From contig CP059070.1 of the NCBI GenBank assembly GCA_017798125.1, positions 2,542,001-2,606,000 of the forward strand: DNA of 64,000 nucleotides, read 5' to 3'. The notes under the pieces are model-generated. The model saw nothing but the letters and a program-made list of their open reading frames with translations. It did not search any database and had not been told where the DNA came from. Position 1 is the stretch's first letter; the number at the start of each line of letters is the position of its first letter. A program made the translations under genes and the position numbers. The stretch is from Cryomorphaceae bacterium (GTDB lineage: Bacteria; Bacteroidota; Bacteroidia; Flavobacteriales; ECT2AJA-044). Shown one piece after another: positions 46,471 to 55,792 of the stretch.

Positions 46471-46521
46471 AACAAACATGTGAAATAATGCGGGCTATGC
46501 GATTATTTTTTATGTAAAGAA

Positions 46522-46818
46522 CTAGTCAGCAAGAGCGTCGGACAACTGCTTCCCCAGGGCTTCCAACCGGTCGGTCACCTCTTGGTCGACCACGACGGCA
46601 TCACTTTGCGTTCGCTCCACCTTAGTAGCGAGCTGCAAGGCGCACATGGCGAGCAGGTCTTGCTGGTCCTGCACCGCGTAGTTACGCTGGAAGTCTTTCA
46701 GCATTGACTCAATGGTCTTTGCCGCTTTTCGCACCGACTCTTCATCGGCCCGTTTTATGGTGAGCGGATACGTTCTGTTTCCGATGCTCACCTTTATTTT
46801 AAGCATATTCGGATCCAT
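46522..46818 (-). CDS. zapA: cell division protein ZapA
   Basis: 98 residues. IKVSIGNRTYPLTIKRADEESVRKAAKTIESML plus a C-terminal coiled coil, the ZapA fold that crosslinks FtsZ filaments. Codon 5 is an alternative start. Cotranscribed with the coiled-coil gene upstream (3-nt gap). Confidence 0.93.
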   Translation of the reverse strand: MDPNMLKIKVSIGNRTYPLTIKRADEESVRKAAKTIESMLKDFQRNYAVQDQQDLLAMCALQLATKVERTQSDAVVVDQEVTDRLEALGKQLSDALAD

Positions 46819-46821
46819 CCT

Positions 46822-47115
46822 TTATCCATTCAGTTGTGCTACGCACTTATCGATTTCCCGCACCAATTCGCTGATTTTGGATTTTGTGGCCTCACGGCCC
46901 GATGGGTCATTTCCCCCCAAAGTGCCAGCCATCCGAATCAGTTCATTTTCCCGTTCCATCTGCGCCACCACTTCGCGCGCTTGATCCACACGCTCTTCGG
47001 CCTGGATCAATTCTTCTTTGAGTTCACGGTGTTCGCTTTCCAGCCTCTTGTACTTCTTTATAAACAAGTTCAAATCGGCCTCTAATCGCTCCACCGTTCG
47101 CGCTAAATCGCTCAT
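46822..47115 (-). CDS. ZapA-linked coiled-coil protein
   Basis: 97 residues, almost entirely coiled coil (ARTVERLEADLNLFIKKYKRLESEHRELKEEL), ending in a short helical segment. Bacteroidota regularly encode such a protein right before zapA; a divisome role like ZapB is likely but unproven. A dispersed hairpin (46887-46904) lies in its coding region, read DPSGREAT. Confidence 0.8.
   Translation of the reverse strand: MSDLARTVERLEADLNLFIKKYKRLESEHRELKEELIQAEERVDQAREVVAQMERENELIRMAGTLGGNDPSGREATKSKISELVREIDKCVAQLNG
46887..46904 (+). repeat. dispersed hairpin repeat in ZapA-linked gene
   Basis: GGCC, TCAC, GGCC, C, GATG; antisense to the gene. Confidence 0.65.
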
Positions 47116-47138
47116 GCAGTTTAGAATCTAGGTTAAAA

Positions 47139-47190
47139 CAAATGTAGCGTTTCGGCGTATTGGGCGCAAATGGCCAGCATCTTATATTTG
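47139..47190. promoter_or_regulatory. intermeshed divergent promoters (zapA operon / M23 peptidase)
   Basis: Plus: TTG (47160-47162), 20-nt spacer, TATATTTG (47183-47190), ATG 6 nt later. Minus: TTG (47169-47167), 20-nt spacer, TACATTTG (47146-47139). The two -33 elements are interleaved. Confidence 0.75.
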
Positions 47191-47196
47191 CGGACT

Positions 47197-48897
47197 ATGC
47201 GCATCCTGCTTTTTCTCCTTGTCTCGACCTTATCCCTAAACGCCCAAAACTGGCATCCTCCGATGGACCCTCCCATGATCCTCAGTGGTTCCTTTGGCGA
47301 ACTCCGGAGCAATCACTTCCACAGCGGTATCGACATCAAAACAGGCGGGGTGGTTGGAAAGTCCGTTTACGCGGTGGAACGCGGAACGGTGGTACGTATT
47401 CGCGTGGGCCCCACTGGCTTTGGAAAAGCACTTTATCTGAGACACCCCAATGGAAAGACCAGTGTATACGCCCACTTGAACGCCTTTGATCCGGCCATTG
47501 CTGAATATGTCAAAAAGGCCCAATACCGTCAACAGCGCTTTGCAGTGGACCTCTACCCCGAAGCGGGAACCTTTACTTTTGAACGCGGTGAAGAGATCGC
47601 CAAATCCGGGAACAGCGGATCTTCTGGAGGGCCTCACCTTCATTTCGAGATCAGGAATACGGCCAACGAGCATCCCCTCGACCCTTTGAATCAAGGATTC
47701 TCGGTTGAGGATCATCGCGCCCCCTTGCTTGAACGGTTGGTGTTGATTCCTATCAGTGCCGATGCCCGCTGTAATGGAATACGCGAGAATGTCATTCTTC
47801 CCACCACCCGATCCGGCGTGGGACAATACCGCGTTTCAGACAACCGCAGTATTCAGCTTACCGGTACTTGGGGCTTTGCTGTTCAGACCGTAGATCAACA
47901 AGATGGCGGCAGCAATCGCAACGGTACGGTGATGCTCAAAATGTGGTTGGACGACAGCCTGCGCTACGTGCACGACATTGACGAATTCAGCTTCTCCGAA
48001 ACGCGCTACATGAACAGTCTGATCACCTATGATCAGTACAAGTGCTGCCGCTGGAGGGGCACTAAACTGTACGTGGAACCCAACAACCAATTGAGCTTTG
48101 TCCAAGGCAATCCCGCCGGATATGAATTTGAGGCCGTCGGGAAGCATACGATTCGCATCGAAGCAGAAGACCGTCGCGGGAACAAGAGCGTTTTGACCTA
48201 CAGCTTTGGCACTCTGGAACCCGCTCAACACGACTCCGCTGTGGAAGACCCCGTGGTGCTGCAAAACAAGCCGTGGCTGGTGCATCACGAGGCCCATCGG
48301 ATTACGGTGGGCGATGCGCGCTGCATCATTCCGGCGGGCGTGCTGTACACAGACACCTATTTCCCAAAAGGGCAAGCCGCATACGACAACACCTTTTACA
48401 CCCCCTTGTACCGATTCGGACACCAAGAGATTCCGGCACACACCTATTTTACCCTAGACCTTCCCCTTGCGGCGATTCCCAAAGGCCTCAGAGCAGAACA
48501 ATTATGCTTTGTCGAAGTGGAAGAAAGCGGTCGCAAAGAATGGTGGCCGGGAGAATGGAAATCGGGCCGATTTATCGGCCGTAGCCGCGAATTTGGGCGC
48601 TATGCGATAGGTGCCGATACGGTTGCCCCTGTCATTGACCCCGTCAACATCTACGCCCGGAAGAACATGAGTCGGAACGAGTCCTTGATGGTTCGTATCA
48701 AAGACGATTTCAGTGGTATTGACGCCATCAAAGGAACAATTGACGGTCAGTGGGTCTTAATGGAATGGGATCCGAAGACACGGCGATTGTGGTACACATT
48801 CGATGAACGTTGCCCCGCAGGAGAGCACACCTTTGCTTTGGAAGTCACGGACAACTGCGGAAATACAGCCGAATACGTGGTCTTCTTTACACGATGA
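47197..48897 (+). CDS. M23 family metallopeptidase
   Basis: 566 residues from ATG at 47197 with a signal peptide (MRILLFLLVSTLSLNAQ). LytM domain: His42 and Asp46 (HFHSGIDI) and His147/His149 (GPHLHFEI) are the zinc and catalytic residues. The C-terminal ~350 residues are beta-rich, Ig-like. It probably cleaves peptidoglycan cross-links or activates amidases in the periplasm. The very short leader suggests leaderless translation. Confidence 0.92.
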   Translation: MRILLFLLVSTLSLNAQNWHPPMDPPMILSGSFGELRSNHFHSGIDIKTGGVVGKSVYAVERGTVVRIRVGPTGFGKALYLRHPNGKTSVYAHLNAFDPAIAEYVKKAQYRQQRFAVDLYPEAGTFTFERGEEIAKSGNSGSSGGPHLHFEIRNTANEHPLDPLNQGFSVEDHRAPLLERLVLIPISADARCNGIRENVILPTTRSGVGQYRVSDNRSIQLTGTWGFAVQTVDQQDGGSNRNGTVMLKMWLDDSLRYVHDIDEFSFSETRYMNSLITYDQYKCCRWRGTKLYVEPNNQLSFVQGNPAGYEFEAVGKHTIRIEAEDRRGNKSVLTYSFGTLEPAQHDSAVEDPVVLQNKPWLVHHEAHRITVGDARCIIPAGVLYTDTYFPKGQAAYDNTFYTPLYRFGHQEIPAHTYFTLDLPLAAIPKGLRAEQLCFVEVEESGRKEWWPGEWKSGRFIGRSREFGRYAIGADTVAPVIDPVNIYARKNMSRNESLMVRIKDDFSGIDAIKGTIDGQWVLMEWDPKTRRLWYTFDERCPAGEHTFALEVTDNCGNTAEYVVFFTR

Positions 48898-48915
48898 CCT
48901 GAGTGGTTCGAGCGA

Positions 48916-50739
48916 TTAATCGGTAATCACCAGGCGCTTGAGGAAGCGACCATAATCGGTATCCAGCTCGATTAAATAGGAACCCGCGGCCCAGTTTTCC
49001 GTGGACCATTCCCGACGAAATAGCCCAGCCGAACGCTGGTAGGCCTCCGAAGCCACAATCTGGCCCTGAGTGGAGTAAATGGTGATGCGCAGATCGGTTC
49101 GGTATTTCAGAACCACGTCCATGGTGAAGTAATCCGTGGCAGGGTTCGGGAACACGGAGCGCCACTCCACCGCTTCAGTCACGGGACCAATCTCAGGATC
49201 GGTCAATCCATCCGACTTGTTGATGGTTGCGCTGTAGATATCGAGGTTCCCGTTGTTGGATCGGCCGTCAGACCAGAAGGGAATAACCGAGCCCGGGGAG
49301 CCCAAGACTTGGGTGTATTCCCCAATACCAAAGCCGTTGTTGTTGTTTCCAACAGTAGAGAATAAGGTCGGCGTTAGGTTTGCCTTAATGTTGCTGAAGG
49401 TGATTCCACCATCCGTGGATATACCGATGTAGTAGTCGGTGGCGATGTTGGCAACATCGTCCCGTCGATCGTACCAACCGAGCATGACATCTCCTTCGGA
49501 ATCGACAAAGATGCTGGAATAGAACTGATGCTGCTGTGGGTCACCGTCATTGTTGACAATCATGGGCGTGGACCAGGTGTCTCCTCCATCACGTGAACGG
49601 GAAAGCCAAATATCGAGCCCATAGCTCTCCGTGGTGTCTACACCGTTGGCGGTCCAGGTCAAATAGAGCGATCCGTCGTTCGGCCCACCTGAGTTGTCCG
49701 AAGCCAAATAGCAGGAGGGATAAAAACGCTGGAGCGAAACTCCCGTGAGGTTAGGATCGGGATCCCAAGCCGTAAAGGAGGGCACGTTGGCCTGAGTTAC
49801 TTCGGCCGGAGCACTAAAGGTCAATCCACCGTCCGTACTGCTGCAGTGATACATGTGGTAGGTCTGGCTATTTGGACTGGCAAAGAAGGTGACGTGCACC
49901 ACCCCATCGCTCGTAACCGCTACATTCCCAAACTGGACAAAGACCCAATTAAAACCACTTACGTTGATGGTGCTCTGCGTGAATTCTACGTCATTGGCCC
50001 GCTTGTACCGCAGCCCGATGTAAGACGACCCTGTGAGTGGGTTTCCTTCGAGGAAGGTGCAGTAGACGGAATTGTAATGAGGTGAGGAGGGATTGACGTC
50101 CGCCGCCATCCACTGCTTATCGCGCACGACAAGGCTGTTGATGTTGGGCAGACCTCCGTCATTCTTGCTCAGGCCGATGGCCTTTTTAGGACTCTGCTGC
50201 CAAGTGATGCCGTGATCATCGGAATAGGCCCAATAAAGGGCCCAAAAAATACTGTCGCTGATGGAGCTCTTTTGAAAGAGGTTAATCCAGCTGTAGTAGA
50301 GGCGTCCGTTGCCGTCGTAGACAAAGTTGGGATCCCCACCACCGTAGACCACGGCGTTGCTGAACTGAGGAGATGGGCTAAAGGAGCTCAGGTTCCAAGA
50401 GCTGCCGAAGTCGGCCGAAGTCCAGATGGGCATGGCCAGGCCATTTTGTTGGCGCATGGCACTGGTGACCAGGATGTTGGTGTCTCCAGGAAAGATGGCC
50501 GCGTGGACTTCTGATTCCGGGGCGTTGACCGCGCTGACGACGTGTTCGTCTGGGACGGAGCGGGTCCATCGCGCCGTAGGCGCAGACAAATCTGTAATGA
50601 CTGGAGCGCCCTCTGGGAATCGAATCTTTTCCTCGATGATTTCGCGGAGGTATTCGCGGCGAATTTCGGTGTATTCCTGAGCGGCTGAAAGCAGCGGCAA
50701 CAGGGCGATTCCGAGAAGCAATTGTAGTTTTCTTTTCAT
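48916..50739 (-). CDS. T9SS-exported BNR/sialidase-like protein
   Basis: 607 residues: signal peptide (MKRKLQLLLGIALLPLLSAAQ), then a beta-propeller with Asp boxes (SSTDGGLTF, RSRDGGDTWS, ISTDGGITF). The C-terminal ~80-residue Por secretion domain (VFPNPATDYFTMDVV ... GSYLIELDTDYGRFLKRLVI) marks it for type IX secretion. Surface or extracellular carbohydrate binding or hydrolysis is possible; catalytic residues not assigned. A hairpin repeat (50567-50583) is read SAPTARW. Confidence 0.88.
   Translation of the reverse strand: MKRKLQLLLGIALLPLLSAAQEYTEIRREYLREIIEEKIRFPEGAPVITDLSAPTARWTRSVPDEHVVSAVNAPESEVHAAIFPGDTNILVTSAMRQQNGLAMPIWTSADFGSSWNLSSFSPSPQFSNAVVYGGGDPNFVYDGNGRLYYSWINLFQKSSISDSIFWALYWAYSDDHGITWQQSPKKAIGLSKNDGGLPNINSLVVRDKQWMAADVNPSSPHYNSVYCTFLEGNPLTGSSYIGLRYKRANDVEFTQSTINVSGFNWVFVQFGNVAVTSDGVVHVTFFASPNSQTYHMYHCSSTDGGLTFSAPAEVTQANVPSFTAWDPDPNLTGVSLQRFYPSCYLASDNSGGPNDGSLYLTWTANGVDTTESYGLDIWLSRSRDGGDTWSTPMIVNNDGDPQQHQFYSSIFVDSEGDVMLGWYDRRDDVANIATDYYIGISTDGGITFSNIKANLTPTLFSTVGNNNNGFGIGEYTQVLGSPGSVIPFWSDGRSNNGNLDIYSATINKSDGLTDPEIGPVTEAVEWRSVFPNPATDYFTMDVVLKYRTDLRITIYSTQGQIVASEAYQRSAGLFRREWSTENWAAGSYLIELDTDYGRFLKRLVITD
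50567..50583 (-). repeat. dispersed hairpin repeat in T9SS cargo gene
   Basis: CATC, GCGCC, GTA, GGCGC on the plus strand. Confidence 0.75.
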
Positions 50740-50799
50740 GGTGACAAAGTGCAGGTTACCAAAGATACCAAAATGCAGAGGATTCCGTTACTTTGTGGT

Positions 50800-51468
50800 A
50801 TGAAGCACTTTACCAGTTGGGCAGGTGTATGGGTGATCGCGATGCTTCTGATTTCGGCCCCTGCGCAGGCGCAAGACGACGACTTGATCCAGCTTTCGGG
50901 CGTGGTGGCTACCGGTGATACGGTGCGGCCCATCCCCTACGCCACCATTTACATCCCCAATAGAGCCATGGGTACCGTGACCGACTATGACGGGTTTTTC
51001 TCCATGGTGGTGCACAAAGGCGATACGCTTCAATTCAGCAGTATGGGATTCAAAACCGGTGAGTTTTGGGTGCCCGATACGCTTAAAAAATCACACTACA
51101 GCCTGGTGATGACCTTGCTCCAAGATACCATTATTCTTGCCGAGCAAACGCTCTACCCTTGGCCTTCCAAAGAACAATTCAAGCAGTTCTTCTTGGCTAT
51201 GGAGCCGCCCACGGACGATCTGCAACGCGCCAAGCGAAACATGGCCCTGGAAACGATCCGTCGCCAAGCCGAACAGGTGGGCTACGACCCCCAAGCTATG
51301 GCGGCTTACATGAACAATTACAACCACCAACAGCTGTACAACGCCGGTCGCTACTACGGCGAAAACGGAGGGCAAGCCGTGCTCGGAGCCCTCACCAACC
51401 CCTTTGCCTGGGCGGAGTTTTTCCGGGCCCTCAAACGGGGTGATTTTTCCAGTGACCGATACAAATAA
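50800..51468 (+). CDS. exported carboxypeptidase-like domain protein
   Basis: 222 residues from ATG at 50800, with signal peptide ending APAQA. Residues ~30-100 form a CarboxypepD_reg-like beta-sandwich (LSGVVATGDTVRPIPYATIYIPNRAMGTVTDYDGFFSM), as in TonB receptor N-termini. The rest is helical and Gln/Asn-rich. It lies 24 nt before a TonB receptor gene and probably works with it. The start is 4 nt after TTACTTTG, a near -7 box. Confidence 0.82.
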   Translation: MKHFTSWAGVWVIAMLLISAPAQAQDDDLIQLSGVVATGDTVRPIPYATIYIPNRAMGTVTDYDGFFSMVVHKGDTLQFSSMGFKTGEFWVPDTLKKSHYSLVMTLLQDTIILAEQTLYPWPSKEQFKQFFLAMEPPTDDLQRAKRNMALETIRRQAEQVGYDPQAMAAYMNNYNHQQLYNAGRYYGENGGQAVLGALTNPFAWAEFFRALKRGDFSSDRYK

Positions 51469-51492
51469 CCTGACGAATTGCGACTACTGCCG

Positions 51493-53925
51493 ATGCGCCT
51501 GATCGGAATACTGCTCCTTACAATTGCTACCCTGCCTGCCTTCGCCCAAGACGTGACGGTCACAGGGACCGTGCGTGACGCTCAAGGCCAGCCCATTTCG
51601 GAGGCGAACGTGGTGTCCGGAGCGCTCGGAGTGAGCACGGGTGTGGAAGGTCAGTACAGTTTGCGCCTACGGCGCGATGCTCCGTTCTACGTCTATTTCA
51701 CCCACATCAGTTACCGACCAGACTCCGTTCTGGTCGACCCCTCCAAAGGCCGCAAACAGGAATTCGACATCACCCTCCAACTCATGGCCAACCTCATCCC
51801 CGAGGTGGACGTGGAGGACGAAACCGAGCGCTACGACGAAATCATCCGGCTGGACGCCAAGGACGTGACCGCCCTTCCCGGTCCTGCTCAAACCGTTGAA
51901 GGCCTCATCAAGACCCTGCCCGGAGTAAGCTCCAACAACGAATTCAGTTCCCAATACAGCGTGCGTGGAGGAAACTTCGACGAGAACCTGGTCTACGTGA
52001 ACGACATCGAAATCTACCGCCCCTTCTTGGTCCGCGCCGGACAGCAGGAAGGATTGAGCTTCATCAACCCGGACATGGTCGCCAATATTGAATTTTCGGC
52101 CGGTGGGTTTGAGGCGCGCTACGGGGATAAGATGTCTTCCGTCTTGGACATTACCTATAAGCGCCCAACTGAATACGGCGTGAACGCCATGATCAGCCTC
52201 TTGGGGGGATCCATTGCCATTGGGGGACGGACCGATGATCGGAAGTTCAGCTTCATCACCAGTGCCCGGTACCGCACCAACCAGATCCTCGTGGGCTCCT
52301 TGGACACCGAAGCCGACTACCGCCCGCGCTACACCGATGCGCAGGCCTACCTCACTTATGAGATCAAGCCGCGCTGGAACCTCGGCCTTTTGACCACCTA
52401 TTCGCGTAACCTCTTCCAAACCGTGCCTGAAACGCGCGAAACAGACTTTGGAACCATCACCGAGGCGCTGCGCTTGACGGTCTTCTTCGATGGACAAGAA
52501 ATCACCCAATACGAAACCTTCCTCGGCGCGCTTTCTTTGGAACACGAACTCACCGATCAAACCCGCCTGCGCTTCATCGTTAGTGGATTTTTGACAGACG
52601 AGCAGGAGTACTTTGATATTCTGGGGCAGTACAGACTCAGTGAGCTCGACAACGACTTGGGATCCGAGGACTTCGGTGAAGAGAAGTTTGAACGCGGAGT
52701 GGGTGGTTACCTGGACCACGCGCGGAACCTCTTGCAGGCGCGGGTATTCACTTTGACCCACAAGGGCGATCACCGCAGTCAGGACGGAAATTCGACCCTT
52801 TATTGGGGAATCAAAGCGCAGAACGAATACATCGACGACGTCCTGAAAGAATGGAACCTCATCGACTCTGCGGGCTACAGCATCCCTCAATTTCCGGGCG
52901 ACAGTGTGGTCCTCTTTGAAACCATTGATGCGGCCAACATCGTCGAAAGTTGGCGTTATCAGACCTACGGACAATACACCACCCGTTGGCGCAATGCCCA
53001 GAACGAAACTTGGAGCTTGAGCGCCGGAGCACGCCTCCACTACTGGACGGTCAACAAGCAACTGCTTTTCAGCCCTCGGGCTTCCATCTCATGGGAGCCC
53101 AACTGGGAAAAGGACATGGTCTTCCGATTCTCGACAGGAGTCTATTATCAATCCCCATTTTACCGGGAGATTCGGGACGATTTCGGAAACGTCAACCGCA
53201 ACGTCCGTGCCCAGCGGTCCATCCACTTCGTGCTCGGAAACGACTACCAGTTTGAAGCCTTCGGCCGTCCCTTTAAGTTCACCACTGAGCTGTACTACAA
53301 GTACATGGACGACCTCATCCCCTACTACATCGACAATGTTCGGATTCGCTACTCCGCGGAGAACAACGCCGTGGGTTATGCCCTCGGGGCTGATTTCCGC
53401 ATCAACGGAGAGTTTGTCCCGGGCATCGAGAGTTGGGCCTCCATGAGCGTTATGACCATTCAAGAAGACATCCTCGATGACTTCTTCATCGACGAAAATG
53501 GTCAGCGCCAAGAACCGGGCTACATCCCTCGCCCCACCGATCAGCGCGTGACCTTCAACATCTTCTTCCAAGACTACCTGCCCAACGACCCCACCCTCAA
53601 GGTCAATCTCAACCTCGTCTATGGATCGGGCTTGCCCTTCGGCGCTCCACAAAGCGAACGCTACCAGCAAACGGCTCGTATCCCGGCCTACCGCCGCGTG
53701 GACATCGGGTTCACCAAGATCTTGGTCAGCGCCGACAAACAGTACGAAAGCGGCATCTTCTCGCCCTTCAAAAACCTCTGGGTAGGCGTTGAAGTCTTCA
53801 ACCTCTTGGGGATTCGCAACACGGTCAGCTATCTTTGGGTCCAAGACGTTCAAGGACGACCCTACGCCGTTCCCAACTACCTGACCAACCGCCTGCTGAA
53901 CGTTAAAATCGTGGCCGAGCTATGA
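51493..53925 (+). CDS. TonB-dependent receptor with carboxypeptidase-like N-terminus
   Basis: 810 residues from ATG at 51493. A signal peptide is followed by a CarboxypepD_reg domain (VTGTVRDAQGQPISEANVVSG), a plug (ALPGPAQTVEGLIKTLPGVSSNNEFSSQYSVRGGNFDENLVYVNDIE) and an outer-membrane barrel. No SusD partner follows. A hairpin repeat (51663-51679) is read RLRRDA. Substrate unknown. Confidence 0.92.
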   Translation: MRLIGILLLTIATLPAFAQDVTVTGTVRDAQGQPISEANVVSGALGVSTGVEGQYSLRLRRDAPFYVYFTHISYRPDSVLVDPSKGRKQEFDITLQLMANLIPEVDVEDETERYDEIIRLDAKDVTALPGPAQTVEGLIKTLPGVSSNNEFSSQYSVRGGNFDENLVYVNDIEIYRPFLVRAGQQEGLSFINPDMVANIEFSAGGFEARYGDKMSSVLDITYKRPTEYGVNAMISLLGGSIAIGGRTDDRKFSFITSARYRTNQILVGSLDTEADYRPRYTDAQAYLTYEIKPRWNLGLLTTYSRNLFQTVPETRETDFGTITEALRLTVFFDGQEITQYETFLGALSLEHELTDQTRLRFIVSGFLTDEQEYFDILGQYRLSELDNDLGSEDFGEEKFERGVGGYLDHARNLLQARVFTLTHKGDHRSQDGNSTLYWGIKAQNEYIDDVLKEWNLIDSAGYSIPQFPGDSVVLFETIDAANIVESWRYQTYGQYTTRWRNAQNETWSLSAGARLHYWTVNKQLLFSPRASISWEPNWEKDMVFRFSTGVYYQSPFYREIRDDFGNVNRNVRAQRSIHFVLGNDYQFEAFGRPFKFTTELYYKYMDDLIPYYIDNVRIRYSAENNAVGYALGADFRINGEFVPGIESWASMSVMTIQEDILDDFFIDENGQRQEPGYIPRPTDQRVTFNIFFQDYLPNDPTLKVNLNLVYGSGLPFGAPQSERYQQTARIPAYRRVDIGFTKILVSADKQYESGIFSPFKNLWVGVEVFNLLGIRNTVSYLWVQDVQGRPYAVPNYLTNRLLNVKIVAEL
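51663..51679 (+). repeat. dispersed hairpin repeat in TonB receptor gene
   Basis: GCGCC, TAC, GGCGC, GATG; read RLRRDA. Confidence 0.75.
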
Positions 53926-54161
53926 GATGGATCGAGAACATCCCGAATAAGAACTTCACCATCAACCTGTACCACCATCAGGAGCGCTACATCCTGAAGT
54001 TTGAGGCGGGTCCCATGGAGCAGACCTATAAGATTCCTCAGGGCCTACGGCCCGATGCTGAGGCCGTCAAGAAGCTCCTCACACCGGAATTCCTCGAAGA
54101 AGTCCGTCAACAGTTCAACGCCATGTATGTGGCCCTGAAAAAACAACTGGACGCCAAATGA
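53922..54161 (+). CDS. small conserved protein between receptor and GT39
   Basis: 79 residues, soluble (IENIPNKNFTINLYHHQERYILKFEAGPMEQTYKIP). Overlaps both neighbours by 4 nt (ATGA), so it is part of the operon. A hairpin repeat at 54042-54058 is read QGLRPDA. No function recognised. Confidence 0.8.
   Translation: MRWIENIPNKNFTINLYHHQERYILKFEAGPMEQTYKIPQGLRPDAEAVKKLLTPEFLEEVRQQFNAMYVALKKQLDAK
54042..54058 (+). repeat. dispersed hairpin repeat in 79-residue gene
   Basis: GGGCC, TAC, GGCCC, GATG: a compensated stem. Confidence 0.75.
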
Positions 54162-55792
54162 AAGCGTCTGCTGCACTCCCCGATCGTCGCCTGCTGCTGG
54201 GGGTGCTCCTCGTTCTTCTGGTTGCCCTGCTGGGGTGGCAAAACGTCCTGAATCTTCGGGCCGAAGAACCCCGCCGCGCCCTTGTCAGCCTGGAGATGTG
54301 GCTCACCGGCGATTACCTCGTTCCCCACATCAACGGCTATCCCTACTACAACAAACCGCCCCTGTTCAACTGGATCATGGCGGGATTTTACCAGCTCACC
54401 GGCAGCGCCGAACCCTGGGTGGTGCGCCTCCCAAGCTTGCTCGGACTTCTCGGATTGTCCTACACCCATTTCCGCGTCAGCCGCCGCTACCTCGGCCGTG
54501 ACCGCGCCCTCTGGAGCGCCCTGGCCCTGTTGACCACGATGGACATCCTCTTCTACGCCTCAGTCAACTCCGGCGAAATTGATCTGCTCTACGCTTGGGT
54601 GGTCTACCTCCAAGCCATCACCGTTTTCCACTACCAACAACGAGGCGACTTCTGGCGCATGTATCTCATCAGCTACGTGCTCACCTTTGTCGGTTTCATG
54701 CTCAAGGGCCTCCCATCCCTCGCCTTCCAAGCCCTCACCATTCTAGCTTGGCTCCTGGCCAACCGCCAGTGGAAAAAGCTCTTCCACCCGGCCCACTTCG
54801 TGGGCATTGCCCTGTTGGCCGCCCTATTCGCCAGTTATTTTGTCCCCTACGGACAGCGCGAAGACTGGCTCGGCTTCCTAGTACGTCAGTACAAAGAGGC
54901 CTCCCAACGAACGGGACTCGAAGCCCACTGGACCGATACCCTGCTCCAGACCCTGCTCAACCCCCTCCGCTTTGCCCAGCTACTGCTGCCCTGGTCCCTA
55001 CTCCTCATTCCCCTGTTTCGCCTCAAGGAAATGCGCCAACAAATCTCTAGTGCCTGGCGCGAGAACGCCTTTATTCGTTTTTCCGTCCTTTTCGTGGCCG
55101 CCAATGTCTGGCTCTACTGGCTCACGCCCGATTTCAAGGCCCGCTACCAGTACATGTTTTTCCCCTTTGTGCTTTCCCTGCTCTTTTTCCCTCAGGGCCT
55201 CACGGCCCGATGGTGGAGTGTACGAGTATTCCTCTTTGCCGCACTCCTCTTGGCCCCTGCGGTCCTCTTGCTCGACTACTTCGCCGAACTCCCCCACCTG
55301 GCCCTCAGGGCCACTCTGGTGTTCTTAGGGCTTATTGGTGTCCTTGTGGGCTACTTCCGCGGGGGACGAAGTGTCCTTTGGATTGTGCTCTTTATGGCTG
55401 TGGCGCGCATCGGCTATAACGAATTGTACCTCCGGGCCTGGAGGGCCGATGCCTCGGTCAACCGCAATGCCCAAATTGGGGCCGACCTGGTTCGACTGAC
55501 CGATGGTGCTCCGATCCACCTCTACGGAACGCCCTACACCTTTAAGAGCGATGCCTCCCTAGGGCCTTTGAACTTCGGTGAGGTCGAGTTGACCACGGCA
55601 CCACTCATCCCCTACGCCCTACCGTACACAGTGACGCGAGGTACGGGAGCGGTGATGCAGTTTGAAACGGAATTGCGTTCAGGTGTGTACTATGTGGCCG
55701 ATGTGGCGGTGACCGATACGGTGGCCTATCCACCCTTGTACCGCTTCGAAGATCGTTGGCAGGGACGGTGGTATGTGCTCATCGAGCCGTAG
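54158..55792 (+). CDS. GT39/ArnT-like membrane glycosyltransferase
   Basis: 544 residues with about 12 helices. The first periplasmic loop EEPRRALVSLEMWLTGDYLVPHINGYPYYNKPPLFNW carries the acidic residues conserved in PMT/ArnT transferases. It uses a polyprenyl-phosphate sugar donor. A copy of the hairpin repeat (55195-55212) lies in frame, and another (55780-55796, stem GAGCC/GGCTC) supplies the final codons and the TAG stop. Confidence 0.88.
   Translation: MKASAALPDRRLLLGVLLVLLVALLGWQNVLNLRAEEPRRALVSLEMWLTGDYLVPHINGYPYYNKPPLFNWIMAGFYQLTGSAEPWVVRLPSLLGLLGLSYTHFRVSRRYLGRDRALWSALALLTTMDILFYASVNSGEIDLLYAWVVYLQAITVFHYQQRGDFWRMYLISYVLTFVGFMLKGLPSLAFQALTILAWLLANRQWKKLFHPAHFVGIALLAALFASYFVPYGQREDWLGFLVRQYKEASQRTGLEAHWTDTLLQTLLNPLRFAQLLLPWSLLLIPLFRLKEMRQQISSAWRENAFIRFSVLFVAANVWLYWLTPDFKARYQYMFFPFVLSLLFFPQGLTARWWSVRVFLFAALLLAPAVLLLDYFAELPHLALRATLVFLGLIGVLVGYFRGGRSVLWIVLFMAVARIGYNELYLRAWRADASVNRNAQIGADLVRLTDGAPIHLYGTPYTFKSDASLGPLNFGEVELTTAPLIPYALPYTVTRGTGAVMQFETELRSGVYYVADVAVTDTVAYPPLYRFEDRWQGRWYVLIEP
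55195..55212 (+). repeat. dispersed hairpin repeat in GT39 gene
   Basis: GGGCC, TCAC, GGCCC, GATG; read QGLTARW. Confidence 0.75.

Noticed and set aside
51667-53853. Long minus-strand ORFs (464 and 254 codons) opposite the TonB receptor gene
   Set aside because: High-GC codon bias leaves the antisense frame open. The receptor on the plus strand is clear and full length.
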